Source: Candidatus Lindowiibacteriota bacterium
GTDB taxonomy: Bacteria; Lindowbacteria; 2-12-FULL-62-27
Direction: 5' to 3'
Length of the DNA: 9,028 nucleotides
Assembly (NCBI GenBank): GCA_023249255.1
Contig: JAHFCY010000113.1
Span: forward strand, 1,157 to 10,184
Shown here: in pieces, positions 1 through 6,296 of the stretch
Layout of the letters: each line of letters begins with the position of its first letter
How positions within the stretch are numbered: the first letter of the stretch is position 1
The notes under the pieces: generated by a model
The model's database searches: none
The model's input: the letters and a program-made list of their open reading frames with translations, nothing else
Told to the model about the DNA's origin: nothing
Translations under genes and position numbers: made by a program

Positions 1-704
1 AATTTTTCAAGAATTTTTTCGACCGGGTATTTGGCTTTGAGCAGGTGCCCGATCGTGAGGTCGTAGCTTTCGATGACATCCGGAAATTCATCGAGAAGTT
101 TGTCGGTGGCTTCCATGATGCGGTCGGAGTCGCCGATGATCGATTCGACTTCGAGCTGAAGCTTGCGGGCGTCGAAAAACTTCTCCCGGAGCGCGACAGC
201 AAGCTGGAGGGCTGCGCGGGACTCTATATACTTGTGGCGGCCGATCAGGACGACCGCGCGGTAATAGTGGATATCGGGATTTTGCGAAAACCGGCTCGTG
301 ACCGTTTTCAGCATCTCCTCGGCCTTGTCGTAATCCTTCAGGTGGAGCGCGTAAAGCTGCAGGCGGCGGGTGGCGGCATCGACGCTCTGTGGATCGCTCA
401 TCTCGGCGGTGAGATAAGCCGAGTCGGCATCATCCAATTTTCCGAGTTTGACGTAGACGTCGCCCAGATGCAGATACGCCGGGACGTGATTGGGATTTTC
501 GGCGAGACACCGGCGAAGATTCAGAATGGCGGTGTAGTATTCGCCGCGCTCTTCGTTTCCGACGGCGTTTTCATATTCCTCAAGAGCGCCGGCGGACGCG
601 GGGGGGACAAGCGCGAGGGAACGGGCCATGCCTGCCGGCAGGCAGGCAACAGGCAACAGGCAACAAGAAACGCGCAAAACATGGGCGAAAAATGATCGGA
701 TCAT
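1..704 (-). CDS. Exported TPR-repeat protein, partial (3' end outside window)
   Basis: Reading the complement from 704 gives 234 residues with no stop before the left edge, so the C-terminus is missing. The mature part is helical with tetratricopeptide repeats. The clearest spans about residues 74-107, with the pattern AYLHLGDVYVKLGKLDDA. Weaker repeats cover about 41-72, 108-140 and 143-176. TPR proteins are scaffolds; partner and function are unknown. The first ~40 residues are hydrophobic and Ala/Ser-rich, consistent with a signal peptide (possible cleavage near ASA-GA, residues 37-40). A Cys in LPVAC (residue 21) resembles a lipobox only weakly. The start ATG overlaps the stop of the upstream GspE-like gene as ATGA, which supports this start and translational coupling. 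An internal ATG at 629 is the alternative. Oddly, the signal-peptide region is partly encoded by a heptamer repeat and a 16-bp palindrome. The neighbour suggests, without proof, a role with a pilus or secretion-like machine. Confidence 0.8.
   Translation of the reverse strand, partial: MIRSFFAHVLRVSCCLLPVACLPAGMARSLALVPPASAGALEEYENAVGNEERGEYYTAILNLRRCLAENPNHVPAYLHLGDVYVKLGKLDDADSAYLTAEMSDPQSVDAATRRLQLYALHLKDYDKAEEMLKTVTSRFSQNPDIHYYRAVVLIGRHKYIESRAALQLAVALREKFFDARKLQLEVESIIGDSDRIMEATDKLLDEFPDVIESYDLTIGHLLKAKYPVEKILEK
629..665. repeat. 16-bp palindrome plus three heptamer repeats inside the TPR gene
   Basis: Positions 629-644 read TGCCTGCCGGCAGGCA, a perfect palindrome. It is directly followed at 645-665 by three exact copies of GGCAACA. 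On the coding (minus) strand this lies within the signal-peptide region of the TPR gene and encodes a stretch around CCLLPVACLPAG. Because 7 is not a multiple of 3, each copy is read in a different frame. It looks like a dispersed intergenic-type repeat that has landed in, or been captured by, the coding sequence; that origin is inference. Confidence 0.8.
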
Positions 705-2416
705 GCGGATGTTTGGGGACCCCCGTACAATCGTTCCTCGCCGTAGGTTTCCCGGAGCACCTCGTCGATCGTCGTGACGCCGGCCAGAATTTTTTTCCGG
801 CCCCGGCTGCGGAGCGTCTTCGTTCCGGTCTGGGCGACCGCGTCAAGCAGTTCCTTCACGCCGGCCTTTTTTTCGATGAGTTCGGTGAGTTCTCGGTTGA
901 ACCGCAGGACCTGAAAGATTCCGGTCTGACCCCTGAATCCCGTGCCCAGACATTCATCACAGCCCGCGCCGCGGTAAAAATCGTAATCCTTGTATTCGAG
1001 CATATCGACCGACTGAAGTTCCTCCAGGGTGGGATGGTACATCGTCGCGCACCGGGAACAGATGCGGCGCACCAGACGCTGGGCGATAATACCGAGCGTC
1101 TGTGTGGCGAAAATATAGCGGTCGAGTTTTGGATTTTCCAGAAGATGCAACAGCGCGTCGATTGCCGTCTCGGCAAAATAGGTGCAGAGAACGAATTTGC
1201 CCACGGCCGCGGCGAAAAGAGACTGGGGCACGCTGTCCTCGGTTCCGAGGCGGTCGATCAAGAGAACATCCGGATCCTGCCTGAGCGCCCGCAGGACGAT
1301 CGAGTCGGCGTTTTCAAAATCCGGATTTTTGGTCGGATGAAGCTGGTTGAAGTGTTCAACGAGCGGGCCCATGGGCGCTTCGACGCTGAGAACAAACCGG
1401 TTCTGGGCGCGATAGAGATAATTGGCGATGCTGTAGGTCGTACAGGTTTTTCCGCTGTGAGACGATCCGCAGACCAGCAAAAGCCCCTGCGGAGCCGTGA
1501 CGAGTTTTTCAAAAACCTCGAAGACGTCCAGCTCAAATCCGAGGTCGGACAGATCGCGCAGGTACATATCGCGGCGAAGAATGTGCAGGACGGCCTTGGT
1601 GCCGAGCACTGTTTCAAGCAACCCGACGCGAATCTCGAGCCGCTCCTCGCCGAACGCCATCCGCACGACAAAATTTTCGTCGACGGCCGTTTCGAGGACA
1701 AGCTGTTCGCGGGTGGACAATTCGCGAAGTTTCGCCAGAAGCGCGAGGTATTGCTGGATCGGGATGTGGGTGCGGTCGTAGAGAAATCCGTCGATCCGGA
1801 ATTTGATCTGAAGGAACGACCGGCGCGGCTCCATGATGAGCGCCTGCGCATTTTCCTTGAGGGCGTACATGATCAATTTTTCCAGGAGCAGGTCGACTTT
1901 GCTTTCGGCGCCTTCGCCGGAAAGCGGAAACTCGTCACCCTCCCGGGACACGAGATACAGCTCCGGATCGGGCGGAGGCGGAGGCGTTTTTTGAAAGAGC
2001 TGGTCGATTGCCTTTTGAATATCTCCGCGGGTGCTGACGACCGGCGTCACGTTGAGACCCGTGGCCTTGGAGAGATTGTCGATGAGTTCAAGATCGAACG
2101 GATCGTCCATGGCGACGGTCAGCGACTGGCCGGTGGCCGACAGCGGAACCACGCACTGCTTGCGGCAGATGTCCTCCGACAGAACTCCGGCCGCCGAAGG
2201 TTCAATCACGAAATGGCCGAGCCGGACAAAAGGGACGCCGACGAGTTCGGCAATGGCTTTGAGGATGTCGACTTCCTGAAGAATTCCCTTCTCAATGAGA
2301 ATCTCGCCGAGTTTTCCGCCTTTTTGTTTCTGCTGTTCCAGAATGTCGGCAAGCGTTTGCTCGTCGATCAGTCCCGCCTTTTTGAGGACGTCGCCGAGCC
2401 GGTATTTTCGAAACAT
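701..2416 (-). CDS. GspE/PilB-like protein with MshEN domain and degenerate ATPase motifs
   Basis: 571 aa, the usual length of type IV pilus/type II secretion assembly ATPases. Residues 6-29 match the 24-residue MshEN c-di-GMP-binding pattern position by position (R6-L7-G8, L11, G15, L22, L26, Q29). A second copy at 35-58 is weaker, with Lys for Arg and Leu for the final Gln. A Pro-rich linker (145-149) leads to an N2-like domain (about 175-285) and a RecA-like domain. Walker A is intact (317-324, GSSHSGKT), and a tetracysteine zinc motif is present (C453, C456, C486, C489). The other catalytic motifs are eroded. The Asp box is VEAPMG instead of IEDPVE, Walker B reads DPDVLLIDRL instead of a DPDxxxxGEIRD form, and the His box reads VGKFVLCTYFAET with no histidine. 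It may bind nucleotide and c-di-GMP without normal ATPase cycling (inference). The ATG lies 3 nt after the yggU stop, with GAGGG upstream. Its stop overlaps the TPR gene start. Confidence 0.88.
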   Translation of the reverse strand: MFRKYRLGDVLKKAGLIDEQTLADILEQQKQKGGKLGEILIEKGILQEVDILKAIAELVGVPFVRLGHFVIEPSAAGVLSEDICRKQCVVPLSATGQSLTVAMDDPFDLELIDNLSKATGLNVTPVVSTRGDIQKAIDQLFQKTPPPPPDPELYLVSREGDEFPLSGEGAESKVDLLLEKLIMYALKENAQALIMEPRRSFLQIKFRIDGFLYDRTHIPIQQYLALLAKLRELSTREQLVLETAVDENFVVRMAFGEERLEIRVGLLETVLGTKAVLHILRRDMYLRDLSDLGFELDVFEVFEKLVTAPQGLLLVCGSSHSGKTCTTYSIANYLYRAQNRFVLSVEAPMGPLVEHFNQLHPTKNPDFENADSIVLRALRQDPDVLLIDRLGTEDSVPQSLFAAAVGKFVLCTYFAETAIDALLHLLENPKLDRYIFATQTLGIIAQRLVRRICSRCATMYHPTLEELQSVDMLEYKDYDFYRGAGCDECLGTGFRGQTGIFQVLRFNRELTELIEKKAGVKELLDAVAQTGTKTLRSRGRKKILAGVTTIDEVLRETYGEERLYGGPQTSA

Positions 2417-2419
2417 GGA

Positions 2420-2662
2420 TCAGCCCTCGAGCCGGACGTGTTTCAACCGGGACCGCGCGCCGCGGACGATCCGAAACGCCGATTTGGGTTTGCCGGACCG
2501 GTCGGCGAGAAGTTCGATGAGCGACTCGTTGGCGCGGCCGTCGACCGGCGGCGACTGGACGCGTACGCGCAGGACGCCGTTTTCCCAGCCCGACACCTCA
2601 TCGCGGGACGCGCGCGGGGTGAGGCGAACGGTAAATTCAGGCGGAAGGGTCAGGCCGGACAC
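2420..2662 (-). CDS. yggU: DUF167 / YggU family protein
   Basis: 80 aa small cytoplasmic protein of the DUF167 family, whose biochemical role is unknown. Family signatures are visible: the LTPRASRDE stretch near the N-terminus (compare QPKASRD in E. coli YggU), the PPVDGRANE motif in the middle, and a KSAF-I-GARSRLK segment near the C-terminus. An in-frame TTG at 2719 would extend it well into yggT. I prefer the GTG at 2662, which begins one base after the yggT TGA (2666-2664) and still covers the whole conserved domain; a TTG at 2674 is another possibility. The gene is packed between yggT and the GspE-like gene and must be cotranscribed with them. Confidence 0.85.
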   Translation of the reverse strand: MSGLTLPPEFTVRLTPRASRDEVSGWENGVLRVRVQSPPVDGRANESLIELLADRSGKPKSAFRIVRGARSRLKHVRLEG

Positions 2663-2663
2663 G

Positions 2664-2969
2664 TCAGCCGCCAAGAAATTCGGCGACTTTACGGAGGATC
2701 TTGTCGATGAAGGTTCCAAAAAAGATGACGCCGAAAAAAACGACGATCAGGGAGAGATCGACCGTCCGGGCTTCAACCCCCAATTTGCGCCGGATGGGAT
2801 CGAGGACTGTTTCGGTCACGCGGAATACAAAAACAACGCCCGGGTTGTCCGTTCCTTCGGCATAGAAATTGAGAAGAAACCGGATGATGAGCAGGAGACA
2901 CAACACGATGAACGCGGCCGCGAGACAATTCGCCGCGGCGGTAATGATGGCGGAAAGAATGGTGAGCAT
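2664..2969 (-). CDS. yggT: YggT family small integral membrane protein
   Basis: 101 aa with two hydrophobic segments, about residues 5-33 and 71-90, separated by a short polar loop. The loop carries the family motif TETVLDPIRRKLG (compare the DPxLxPIRR motif of YggT/Ycf19 proteins) followed by an Asp-containing DLS motif before the second helix. The family is inner-membrane. Roles suggested elsewhere include osmotic tolerance and, in plastids and cyanobacteria, membrane or complex assembly; nothing here narrows that. The ATG at 2969 is preceded by a strong GGAGGT five bases upstream, the best ribosome binding site in the cluster. The gap to the proC stop is 28 bases. Confidence 0.9.
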   Translation of the reverse strand: MLTILSAIITAAANCLAAAFIVLCLLLIIRFLLNFYAEGTDNPGVVFVFRVTETVLDPIRRKLGVEARTVDLSLIVVFFGVIFFGTFIDKILRKVAEFLGG

Positions 2970-2974
2970 CCGTT

Positions 2975-2980
2975 ACCTCC
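2975..2980 (-). promoter_or_regulatory. Strong ribosome binding site of yggT
   Basis: On the minus strand GGAGGT (complement of 2975-2980) lies 5 bases before the yggT ATG. It fixes the start and suggests that this membrane protein is initiated independently rather than by coupling to proC. Confidence 0.8.
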
Positions 2981-2997
2981 CTGTGAACCCGCTGGCG

Positions 2998-3798
2998 TCA
3001 GCGGGAAAGTGTCCGGCCTCGGCGGACGGCGGCGTCAAAGGCCTCGCGAACAATCCGGCCGAGTTTCCGGCGTTCGAAAATCGCCAGAGCCGCCTCCGTT
3101 GTGCCGCCGGGCGACGTTACCATCTCCCGAAGCGTTTTCGGAGTCAAGCCGAAGCCCCCCCGAAGGAGGGCCGACGTTCCGGCGAGCGTCTGAATCGCCA
3201 GAGCCTCGGATTCGGCGGCCGGCAGGCCGTTTGCGCGGCCGGCGGAGATGTACGCCTCAAGAAAGGCCGCGACCAGCGCGGGACCGCTTCCCGAGAGAGC
3301 CGTGACCGCGTTCATCCAGATTTCAGGCGCAGTCCAGACGCGGCCGAGCGGCGAAAAAAGCCGGATCGTGAACTGCAAATCCGCGCGGGACACGCGATCG
3401 CGCGCGATAACGACAGCCCCGCAGCCTGCAAGCAGCGGCGTGTTGGGCATCACGCGGACGATCCGCGCGCCGGGCAACAGCGCGAGAAGCCGCGCGCGGG
3501 TTGCGCCTGCGAGAATGGAAATGACACGTTTGTTCCGGACGGACGGGCGGATTCGTTCCGCGACTTCCGCGATTTTTTGGGGTTTGACTGCGAGAAGAAT
3601 CGTCCGGGATTTTTCCGAAACTTCGCACGCGCAGTCCGACACGCGGCATCCAAGGCGGGCAGCCCGGCGGCGGGCTTTGCCATCCGGTTCCGCAACAAAT
3701 ACTTCCCGGGCCAAAAACTTTTTTTGCGCGACGAGACTTGCGACGATCGCATGGCCCATCCGGCCGGCGCCGATAAGTCCGAGTTTGTATGCCTTCAT
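2998..3798 (-). CDS. proC: Pyrroline-5-carboxylate reductase
   Basis: 266 aa, normal family length. It catalyses NAD(P)H-dependent reduction of 1-pyrroline-5-carboxylate to L-proline, the last step of proline synthesis, in the cytoplasm. Visible signatures: the N-terminal dinucleotide-binding loop GAGRMG (residues 10-15), VKPQ (71-74) at the end of the Rossmann fold, VRVMPNTP (114-121), ALSGSGPA (167-174) for substrate binding, and the C-terminal family signature around MVTSPGGTTEA (226-236). All key stretches are intact, so it should be active. The start ATG overlaps the yggS stop as ATGA. A 6-bp stem (3799-3815) sits just upstream of the start codon, which fits translation coupled to yggS. 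Confidence 0.96.
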   Translation of the reverse strand: MKAYKLGLIGAGRMGHAIVASLVAQKKFLAREVFVAEPDGKARRRAARLGCRVSDCACEVSEKSRTILLAVKPQKIAEVAERIRPSVRNKRVISILAGATRARLLALLPGARIVRVMPNTPLLAGCGAVVIARDRVSRADLQFTIRLFSPLGRVWTAPEIWMNAVTALSGSGPALVAAFLEAYISAGRANGLPAAESEALAIQTLAGTSALLRGGFGLTPKTLREMVTSPGGTTEAALAIFERRKLGRIVREAFDAAVRRGRTLSR

Positions 3799-4520
3799 GG
3801 CGCGGACCGCGCGCCGAAAAGGGCGGTACCGAGCCGGAGCATCGTCGCGCCTTCCTCGACGGCGATCTCAAAATCGCCGCTCATGCCCATTGAGAGCGTG
3901 TCGAATGACGGGCCGGCCTTGCCGCCGGATCGGATGATCCGAAACAATTCCGCGACAGTCCGAAAACACGCGCGGATCTTGTCCGACTCGGGCGTGAGCG
4001 GACCGATCGTCATGAGACCGCGAAGATGGAGGCGGGGGCAGGCGAGAACGGCGTCAATCAGCGCGGGAACTTGATCCGGCCGGGCGCCATGTTTGGTCGG
4101 CTCGCCGCTCGCCTCGACCTGAACGAGGACGTCGAGGGATTTATTCTGCCTGTCGCATTCTTTTTTAAGCGCGGACGCGATCTCGGCGCGGTCGACACTC
4201 TGGACCATCTGAAATTGCCGGACGGCGGGACGGGCCTTGTTGGTCTGGAGCGTGCCGATCAGATGCCATCGGACGGCGATGTCCTGAAGCTCTTCCACTT
4301 TTTCAAGCGCTTCCTGCACGCGATTTTCTCCGATGTCGAGGATACCAGACGCGGCCGCCACACGCACGAACGGCGCAGGATGACCTTTGGTCACCGCGAT
4401 GACATCGACCCCGCGAGAAGGGCGGCCGGCACGAGCCGCCGCGGATTCGATGCGGCCGCGGACAAGAGCAAGCGGTGTAGAGATATCGGTGGCGTTTGTC
4501 ATGTCGTGTTCAATCAACAC
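3795..4520 (-). CDS. yggS: YggS family pyridoxal-phosphate homeostasis protein
   Basis: 241 aa from the GTG at 4520. The family has an alanine-racemase-like N-terminal TIM-barrel fold, binds PLP on a lysine, and helps control vitamin B6 and amino-acid homeostasis; it is not a normal racemase. Seen here: the PLP-lysine strand VIAVTKG, GENRVQE, WHLIGTLQTNKA, GLMTIGP, the phosphate-binding region LSMGMSGDFEIAV, and the C-terminal RLGTALFG. All are standard. The start is a choice. GTG 4520 has AAGGAG with 5-base spacing, whereas ATG 4502 (235 aa, closer to the usual length) has no visible binding site. An upstream in-frame ATG at 4649 lies inside the tRNA and would encode a read-through of it, so it is rejected. 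The stop overlaps proC. Confidence 0.93.
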   Translation of the reverse strand: MLIEHDMTNATDISTPLALVRGRIESAAARAGRPSRGVDVIAVTKGHPAPFVRVAAASGILDIGENRVQEALEKVEELQDIAVRWHLIGTLQTNKARPAVRQFQMVQSVDRAEIASALKKECDRQNKSLDVLVQVEASGEPTKHGARPDQVPALIDAVLACPRLHLRGLMTIGPLTPESDKIRACFRTVAELFRIIRSGGKAGPSFDTLSMGMSGDFEIAVEEGATMLRLGTALFGARSAP

Positions 4521-4531
4521 GCCTTCTCCTT
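4521..4531 (-). promoter_or_regulatory. Ribosome binding site deciding the yggS start
   Basis: The complement reads AAGGAGAAGGC directly before GTG 4520, giving GGAG with a 5-base spacer. The later ATG at 4502 lacks such a site, so the GTG is favoured. Confidence 0.65.
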
Positions 4532-4543
4532 GATCCAGGTCAA
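4530..4543. promoter_or_regulatory. FNR/CRP-like inverted repeat upstream of yggS
   Basis: TTGATCCAGGTCAA, that is TTGAT-N4-GTCAA, differs at one base from the FNR consensus TTGAT-N4-ATCAA. It lies 10-23 bases before the yggS GTG and partly overlaps its ribosome binding site. Any role would be repression, or it may be chance. No promoter -10 element was found nearby. Confidence 0.25.
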
Positions 4544-4592
4544 TCCTGTCAATACCTTTGCCAGAGAGATGATCGCCCAGAATAGCAAAATA

Positions 4593-4675
4593 TGCCGGTG
4601 GAGGGACTTGAACCCCCATGAGGTTGCCCTCAATGGATTTTGAGTCCATCGCGTCTGCCGTTCCGCCACACCGGC
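4593..4675 (-). tRNA. tRNA-Leu (anticodon CAA)
   Basis: 83 nt class II tRNA. The acceptor stem pairs GCCGGTG (from 4675) with CACCGGC (4600-4594), with discriminator A at 4593. The anticodon stem ATGGA/TCCAT closes the loop CTCAAAA, giving anticodon CAA (complement of 4640-4642), which decodes UUG. The long variable arm is TGAGG-GCAA-CCTCA. The T stem-loop is GGGGG-TTCAAGT-CCCTC, with one G-U pair. The 3' CCA is not encoded (the next bases are TAT), so it must be added enzymatically. A promoter lies just upstream, and yggS follows 72 bases downstream. Confidence 0.96.
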
Positions 4676-4694
4676 GATGTCCACAGACTGACCG

Positions 4695-4723
4695 ATACTA
4701 TATATTTTTCCCCCGCTTGGCAA
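4695..4723 (-). promoter_or_regulatory. Sigma-70-type promoter for tRNA-Leu
   Basis: On the minus strand a -35 TTGCCA (4723-4718, one mismatch to TTGACA) is followed after 17 bases by TAGTAT (4700-4695), or after 15 bases by TATAGT (4702-4697). Transcription would begin about 10-15 bases before the tRNA 5' end at 4675. The AT-rich patch stands out from the GC-rich surroundings. It may also drive yggS and the genes after it. Confidence 0.55.
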
Positions 4724-4724
4724 A

Positions 4725-4753
4725 TCCCATCTTCGGCAAAATTCCGGATGGGA
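4725..4753 (-). terminator. Possible terminator after the RND-like gene
   Basis: A 7-bp inverted repeat, TCCCATC (4725-4731) with GATGGGA (4747-4753), begins two bases after the stop codon. An inner CGG/CCG pairing may extend it. On the minus strand it is followed only by TTTGCC, so the U-tract is poor and termination may be partial. It overlaps the upstream edge of the tRNA promoter region. Confidence 0.4.
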
Positions 4754-4755
4754 AA

Positions 4756-6108
4756 TCATTCAGCCGGACGCGGGCGAATCAGCCAGAAGAGGAGAATGAG
4801 CAGGACGGCGGCGGCGAGCGACACAGGCCACAAAAAAGATGAAGACGCGGCGATGCCGGCAAATTCGATTCTGGCGGATGGAGGCAAATAAGGCGCGAGG
4901 CGCAGACAAACCCGGTCGACGATTTCAGATCGGCGGGAGGGATCGGCGTCGATTCGGATGCGGCTCACCCACCGCCCGTCGATTCGGCGAATGATCGACG
5001 GCGACGAATTGAGGAAGACCTGACCCAGAGATGACAGCGGTGTGACGAGCCCGCCGGGCAAGACCACCGGCAGTGTTTCCATTTCGGCCACGGCGTCAAC
5101 ATCCTCCGGAACAAACCGGACAATCACAGGGTCGAAGTCCGGCAGAGAGATTCCCGTATCGAACGTCGCGCCGCTGTGACCCGAGGCGATCACGCCGGAT
5201 ACAGCCGCACGCACATACGCGTCCGCTTCGCGCCAAGTCAGTCCAGCCGAAGCCAGCGCCGCGCGGTCAAATCGAACGTCGATGCGGGTTGCGGCGGGCG
5301 ATGAATCGATTGACGCGCTTCGGACGCCGGCCATGCCGGCTAATTTCTGCCGGACCTCCTCCGAAATTTTTTCAATTCCAGCAAGATCATCAGCAAATAT
5401 CAGCGCTGCGAAGGCGGAGCCGTCGTCCAGGAGAAATGCCGATCTGGGATCCAAAGCAACGGGAGCGACAGGAGAAAACGCCGGACCAGGACCGACGGAA
5501 GCAATGTCTTTCAATCGAATCGGCAGGCCCTGAGCGTCCGCCCCCACGCGGATGTTTTGAAAATCATCGACGGCAGGCGCCTGTGGTGATTCCCCAACTC
5601 CCACGTCGATGGCGGCGAGGACATCGGCCAGCGGAATCGTGTCGCGGGCCAGAATGCACGGGTGAAGGCGCACTTCGATGTGTTTGTGGAAGTCTCCCTG
5701 ATGCGTCCGACCGGCGATGGACGACAGGCGCAGGAGCACAGGAGCTGGCAAAAGCGGCGCAAGGCGTGCGAGTTTGAATTCAACGAGTCGAAAGACCTCC
5801 GGAACGTCAGCCGACGGCTCGATCGTCATGACCGCAAGGCCAAACGAGGAGCGGCAATCCGTTCGAACGGATCGGACGCCCGGCACGGCCAGCATTTCCC
5901 GCGAAAGAGGCGAGGCGATGTCCCGATCGATCCGGAAGGCAGGCGCGTTCCAGGAAATTTCGACGAACAGACGACGCGCCAACGGGTCGCGCGTCATCAC
6001 GGCCGCGGCATACCAAAATCCCGCGAAGGAGCAGGCGGCAATGGCGATCGCAACCGCGACGGATAGAAACGGCCGGCGGCGGACGATGGATTTGAAACGG
6101 TCGTTCAT
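4756..6108 (-). CDS. RND-family-like periplasmic porter protein with only two membrane helices
   Basis: 450 aa. One membrane helix lies at about 14-36 and another at about 425-444, with roughly 390 periplasmic residues between. The soluble part resembles the pore and docking regions of AcrB/CusA-type RND pumps. Residues 47-125 look like the PN1 subdomain (a Val-rich strand, then PLSREMLAVPGVRSVRT, a small-residue turn SSFG, and a segment ending LPAPV). Residues 145-262 look like PN2/docking, including LPIRLKDIASV. Residues 263-418 resemble the second-half porter region: DRAALASAGLTWREADAYV, then GLVTPLSSLGQV, then IIRRIDGR. A full RND pump has about 1,000 residues and 12 helices. Here the helices carrying the proton-relay acids are absent, and the gene ends just after what would be TM2. 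It cannot be a standalone pump. It could be a partner subunit, a sensor, or a decayed but still open frame. No adaptor or outer-membrane channel gene is adjacent. The ATG at 6108 has AAGG close by. Confidence 0.7.
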   Translation of the reverse strand: MNDRFKSIVRRRPFLSVAVAIAIAACSFAGFWYAAAVMTRDPLARRLFVEISWNAPAFRIDRDIASPLSREMLAVPGVRSVRTDCRSSFGLAVMTIEPSADVPEVFRLVEFKLARLAPLLPAPVLLRLSSIAGRTHQGDFHKHIEVRLHPCILARDTIPLADVLAAIDVGVGESPQAPAVDDFQNIRVGADAQGLPIRLKDIASVGPGPAFSPVAPVALDPRSAFLLDDGSAFAALIFADDLAGIEKISEEVRQKLAGMAGVRSASIDSSPAATRIDVRFDRAALASAGLTWREADAYVRAAVSGVIASGHSGATFDTGISLPDFDPVIVRFVPEDVDAVAEMETLPVVLPGGLVTPLSSLGQVFLNSSPSIIRRIDGRWVSRIRIDADPSRRSEIVDRVCLRLAPYLPPSARIEFAGIAASSSFLWPVSLAAAVLLILLFWLIRPRPAE

Positions 6109-6199
6109 GATCCTTCAACTTATATCTTACCCGCGACGAACCGGCCAACGACGGCGGCGCAACCGGGTTGAGCCGGCCCCCGAAAAATTTACAACCGGC

Positions 6200-6210
6200 G
6201 CTTGACAAGC
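6200..6210. repeat. Palindrome overlapping the porin -35 box
   Basis: GCTTGACAAGC is a perfect inverted repeat (5+1+5) that contains the -35 hexamer TTGACA. This is a plausible operator position, although some of the symmetry may be a by-product of the -35 sequence. Confidence 0.4.
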
Positions 6211-6230
6211 TGGTTGCTCAAAGTTAAATA
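6202..6230 (+). promoter_or_regulatory. Promoter of the porin gene
   Basis: A perfect -35 TTGACA (6202-6207) is followed after 16-17 bases by TTAAATA (6224-6230), a moderate -10. AAGTT and AACTT arms (6221-6225 and 6236-6240) flank the -10. The predicted start near 6237 gives a leader of about 60 bases before the porin ATG. Confidence 0.55.
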
Positions 6231-6261
6231 GACTAAACTTTCTACAAGTAGTTCAAATCAA

Positions 6262-6274
6262 GTGCATGATGCAC
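6262..6274. promoter_or_regulatory. Leader palindrome, candidate operator
   Basis: GTGCATGATGCAC is a perfect 6+1+6 inverted repeat, 22 bases before the porin ATG and just downstream of the predicted transcription start. This is a classic position for a repressor site. The cognate regulator is unknown. Confidence 0.4.
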
Positions 6275-6296
6275 GACAAAGAGGGGGAAGACCGAC

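Larger units (their letters stand above)
6109..6296. promoter_or_regulatory. Divergent intergenic region between the RND-like gene and the porin
   Basis: This 188-base region separates divergent genes and is AT-richer than its flanks from about 6200 to 6260. It holds the porin promoter (6202-6230) and two near-perfect palindromes (6200-6210 and 6262-6274). On the minus side a weak promoter is possible: TTGGCC, 18 bases, then TATAAG close to the RND-like ATG, which would give a very short leader. No other gene is seen here. Confidence 0.6.

Noticed and set aside
692-2710. A 672-codon open frame on the plus strand opposite the GspE-like gene and yggU
   Set aside because: It is an antisense shadow from GC-rich codon use. 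The minus-strand frames have clear family motifs, and this translation has none.
2295-4074. Long overlapping plus-strand frames across yggU, yggT, proC and part of yggS
   Set aside because: Arg/Pro/Ser-rich translations without motifs, entirely opposite well-identified genes.
4503-4649. N-terminal extension of yggS to an upstream ATG at 4649
   Set aside because: The extension translates part of tRNA-Leu (the GVQVPPPA stretch is a typical tRNA 3'-end artefact). The ribosome binding site supports GTG 4520.
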